This document shows positions 6,160 through 7,202 of a DNA stretch of 7,202 bases, piece by piece. The DNA is from Spirochaetota bacterium. Lineage in GTDB: Bacteria; Spirochaetota; Leptospiria; Turneriellales; Turneriellaceae. The translations under genes were made by a program, and so were the position numbers. Below the pieces are notes generated by a model. That model was not told the DNA's origin. It ran no database searches and worked only from the letters and a program-made list of their open reading frames with translations. The stretch spans positions 1 through 7,202 of the forward strand of contig JAKQXK010000324.1 in the NCBI GenBank assembly GCA_029561505.1, written 5' to 3'. Each line of letters opens with the position of its first letter. The stretch's first letter is position 1.

Positions 6160-7062
6160 TTATTTTCTTTTAGCTACGGGCTTAAGCCCGTAGCTAAAAG
6201 AAACACTCTCGCCGGCTTCGAGCAAAAATATGCGCTCACGAGCGCCAGAGATGGCGATTGAGTCTTTGATCATTTCCATTTCGCGGCCGCCCACGCGGTA
6301 AAAAGTGCTGTGGTGAATCGGTATCATGTAGCGCGCTCCCGTGTCGCGAAAGATCTGCAATGCTCCATAAGGGTTCACGTGCACGGCGTTGCCGAGACCA
6401 GAACCGGTGCCAAAACCGCCTGACGGCCCAACCGGAATCAGGGCCACGTCGATTTTGAAATGCTTCTTCAGCTCTCTGAAGTGTTCTTCATGGTAACCGG
6501 TATCGCCCGCGAAGAACACGGTAACGTCTTTGTACTGGATTATATAGCCCGTGTATGGTTCTCCATCCCACAGGTTGTCGACGAGCAAGCGGCCGCCAAA
6601 GTGTGCAACCGGTACCGACAGAATCTTGAGGCCGTCTTCTTCATGTGAATACCCCGGTGACACGCGGTGCTCAACCTGCATCAGCCCTGTGGGAATATAA
6701 GCAAAGCCGCTCTTCGGCGCAAAGATGTGTTTTGAGCCTTTAAGTATTTCGAGCGAAGGCGCATCGAGATGGTCGAAGTGGTTGTGCGAGATGACGATCG
6801 CGTCAACGGGCCTGATTGAAGCGGTGTCTATGCCCACTTCGGTGAGGCGTTTGACCACACCACCCGTACGCGGTGAAAAATTTGGGTCGGTGATAACCCA
6901 CTTGTCATAGAGGCGCATGAGCACCGTGGCGTGACCAACCCACCAGAATTCGATGTTGTTGTTCGCGCGCATGCTTTGCGGCGCTGGCTTCGGTGTTTTT
7001 ACCGCCGAAGAGAAATTGCCGCAGGCTGATGCTGCCAGCAATAAGAATAGAAATAGACGCAC
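6160..7062 (-). CDS. NAPE-PLD/UlaG-like metallo-beta-lactamase-fold lipoprotein
   Basis: This is a zinc-dependent hydrolase of the MBL-fold group that includes N-acyl-phosphatidylethanolamine phospholipase D. From a GTG at 7062 it has 300 aa. VRLFLFLLLAASAC is a short lipoprotein signal with Cys14 as the lipidation site (lipobox A-S-A-C; Leu is more usual at -3), so it is probably membrane-anchored outside the cytoplasm. The metal site is complete: H93, H95, D97, H98 in SHNHFDHLD; H154 in VAHFGG; D187 in AGDTGY; and H250 or H251 in IPIHHSTF. The opening WWVGHATVLMRL, TDPNFSPR, and H228 in HVNPYGAL also match NAPE-PLD. The substrate is unproven; lactonase or phosphodiesterase activity is possible. 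An ATG at 7119 would add 19 residues, but these come from an inverted duplication and spoil the signal peptide, so I reject it. The last dozen or so residues (FSYGLKPVAKRK) are encoded by a palindrome. It converges on the lyase, with one base between the stops. Confidence 0.85.
   Translation of the reverse strand: MRLFLFLLLAASACGNFSSAVKTPKPAPQSMRANNNIEFWWVGHATVLMRLYDKWVITDPNFSPRTGGVVKRLTEVGIDTASIRPVDAIVISHNHFDHLDAPSLEILKGSKHIFAPKSGFAYIPTGLMQVEHRVSPGYSHEEDGLKILSVPVAHFGGRLLVDNLWDGEPYTGYIIQYKDVTVFFAGDTGYHEEHFRELKKHFKIDVALIPVGPSGGFGTGSGLGNAVHVNPYGALQIFRDTGARYMIPIHHSTFYRVGGREMEMIKDSIAISGARERIFLLEAGESVSFSYGLKPVAKRK
6164..6203. repeat. Perfect 40-bp palindrome at the convergent gene ends
   Basis: The 20 bases 6164-6183 are exactly complementary to 6184-6203, centred on CTTAAG. 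The core GCTACGGGC/GCCCGTAGC is flanked by T-rich and A-rich arms. It lies inside the 3' end of the minus-strand lipoprotein gene, six bases after the lyase stop. It can fold identically in both transcripts, so a bidirectional terminator is the natural role, although U-runs are not placed after the stem. It also looks like a dispersed REP-type palindrome that has replaced the original C-terminus of the lipoprotein. Confidence 0.8.
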
Positions 7063-7121
7063 AGGTTCAAGATAACGCGAAACCTGTGCGTCTATTTCTA
7101 TTCTTATTGCTGGCAGCATCA
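7027..7121. repeat. 41-bp perfect inverted repeat with 13-nt loop over the lipoprotein signal sequence
   Basis: Arm 7027-7067 is exactly complementary to arm 7081-7121, separated by 7068-7080. The left arm is the genuine coding sequence of the signal peptide including the GTG start (7060-7062); the right arm is an inverted copy upstream of it. The resulting stem would be very stable in single-stranded DNA or RNA and would sequester the start codon. Confidence 0.9.
7044..7085. repeat. 42-bp direct repeat, copy 1
   Basis: This stretch is repeated without mismatch at 7121-7162, 77 bases further on. It runs from AGAATAGAAATAGACG to GATAACGCGAAACCT and includes the GTG start codon of the lipoprotein gene and its upstream leader. 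Confidence 0.9.
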
Positions 7122-7162
7122 GAATAGAAATAGACGCACAGGTTCAAGATAACGCGAAACCT
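7121..7162. repeat. 42-bp direct repeat, copy 2
   Basis: This is an exact second copy of 7044-7085. Between the copies lies the inverted arm. Removing 7086-7162 restores a simple, unrepeated sequence, so the net event is a 77-bp insertion. On the minus strand this copy carries TTGAAC and TATTCT 15 bp apart, a weak promoter-like pair that the duplication places upstream of the gene. Confidence 0.9.
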
Positions 7163-7202
7163 CGCGCACGCCCAAAAGGTTAGAATAGACCGGCGAGCTG
7201 AT
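7163..7202. other. Right-hand window edge, no gene seen
   Basis: These 40 bases hold no readable coding start. On the minus strand TATTCT (7187-7182) could be the -10 of the original lipoprotein promoter, since without the 77-bp insertion it would lie about 43 bases before the GTG. The -35 would fall outside the window, so this cannot be tested here. Confidence 0.2.

Noticed and set aside
7027..7162. Insertion-sequence terminal inverted repeats or a MITE
   Set aside because: The repeat arms are copies of the local signal-peptide coding sequence, and no foreign sequence or target-site duplication is present, so a local duplication explains it better than a mobile element.

Overview
The window holds six genes from a mid-GC bacterium. 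The cell is probably diderm: it encodes one predicted lipoprotein and one predicted exported protein. A spirochaete of the Leptospirales (Turneriella-like) would fit, but nothing here proves the taxonomy. There are no tRNA, rRNA, CRISPR or transposase genes.

Layout, left to right. (1) 1-1785, minus strand: glyS, the beta subunit of tetrameric glycyl-tRNA synthetase, open for 595 codons and cut by the left edge. (2) A 107-bp divergent gap, then 1893-2291, plus: a small OsmC-family thiol protein. (3) 2407-2901, plus: a 164-aa exported, lysine-rich helical protein of unknown function with a very strong Shine-Dalgarno, followed by a perfect hairpin. (4) 2992-4575, plus: an FGGY-family sugar kinase whose substrate loop does not match xylulokinase. 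(5) 41 bp later, after a second hairpin that overlaps the kinase stop codon, 4617-6158, plus: a PLP-dependent sphingosine-1-phosphate lyase-type enzyme. It is complete over 513 codon positions except for one in-frame TGA at 5076-5078. (6) Convergent to it, 6160-7062, minus: a metallo-beta-lactamase-fold lipoprotein of the NAPE-PLD/UlaG-like group. Its last codons are written in a perfect 40-bp palindrome.

The right end (7027-7162) carries a compact rearrangement. A 41-bp perfect inverted repeat with a 13-nt loop is combined with a 42-bp direct repeat, and together they amount to a 77-bp insertion at the 5' end of the lipoprotein gene. The structure is what a snap-back template switch would leave, or a chimeric-read artefact. 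It creates a spurious upstream ATG.

Functionally, glyS and the OsmC-like protein are housekeeping genes. The kinase and lyase could be co-transcribed. The lyase (long-chain base phosphate to aldehyde plus phosphoethanolamine) and the NAPE-PLD-like lipoprotein both belong to families that act on ethanolamine-containing lipids, but a shared pathway is only an inference. I see no clearly new multi-gene system. The points most worth checking are the interrupted lyase, the inverted duplication at the right end, and the set of intergenic hairpins lacking U-tracts.
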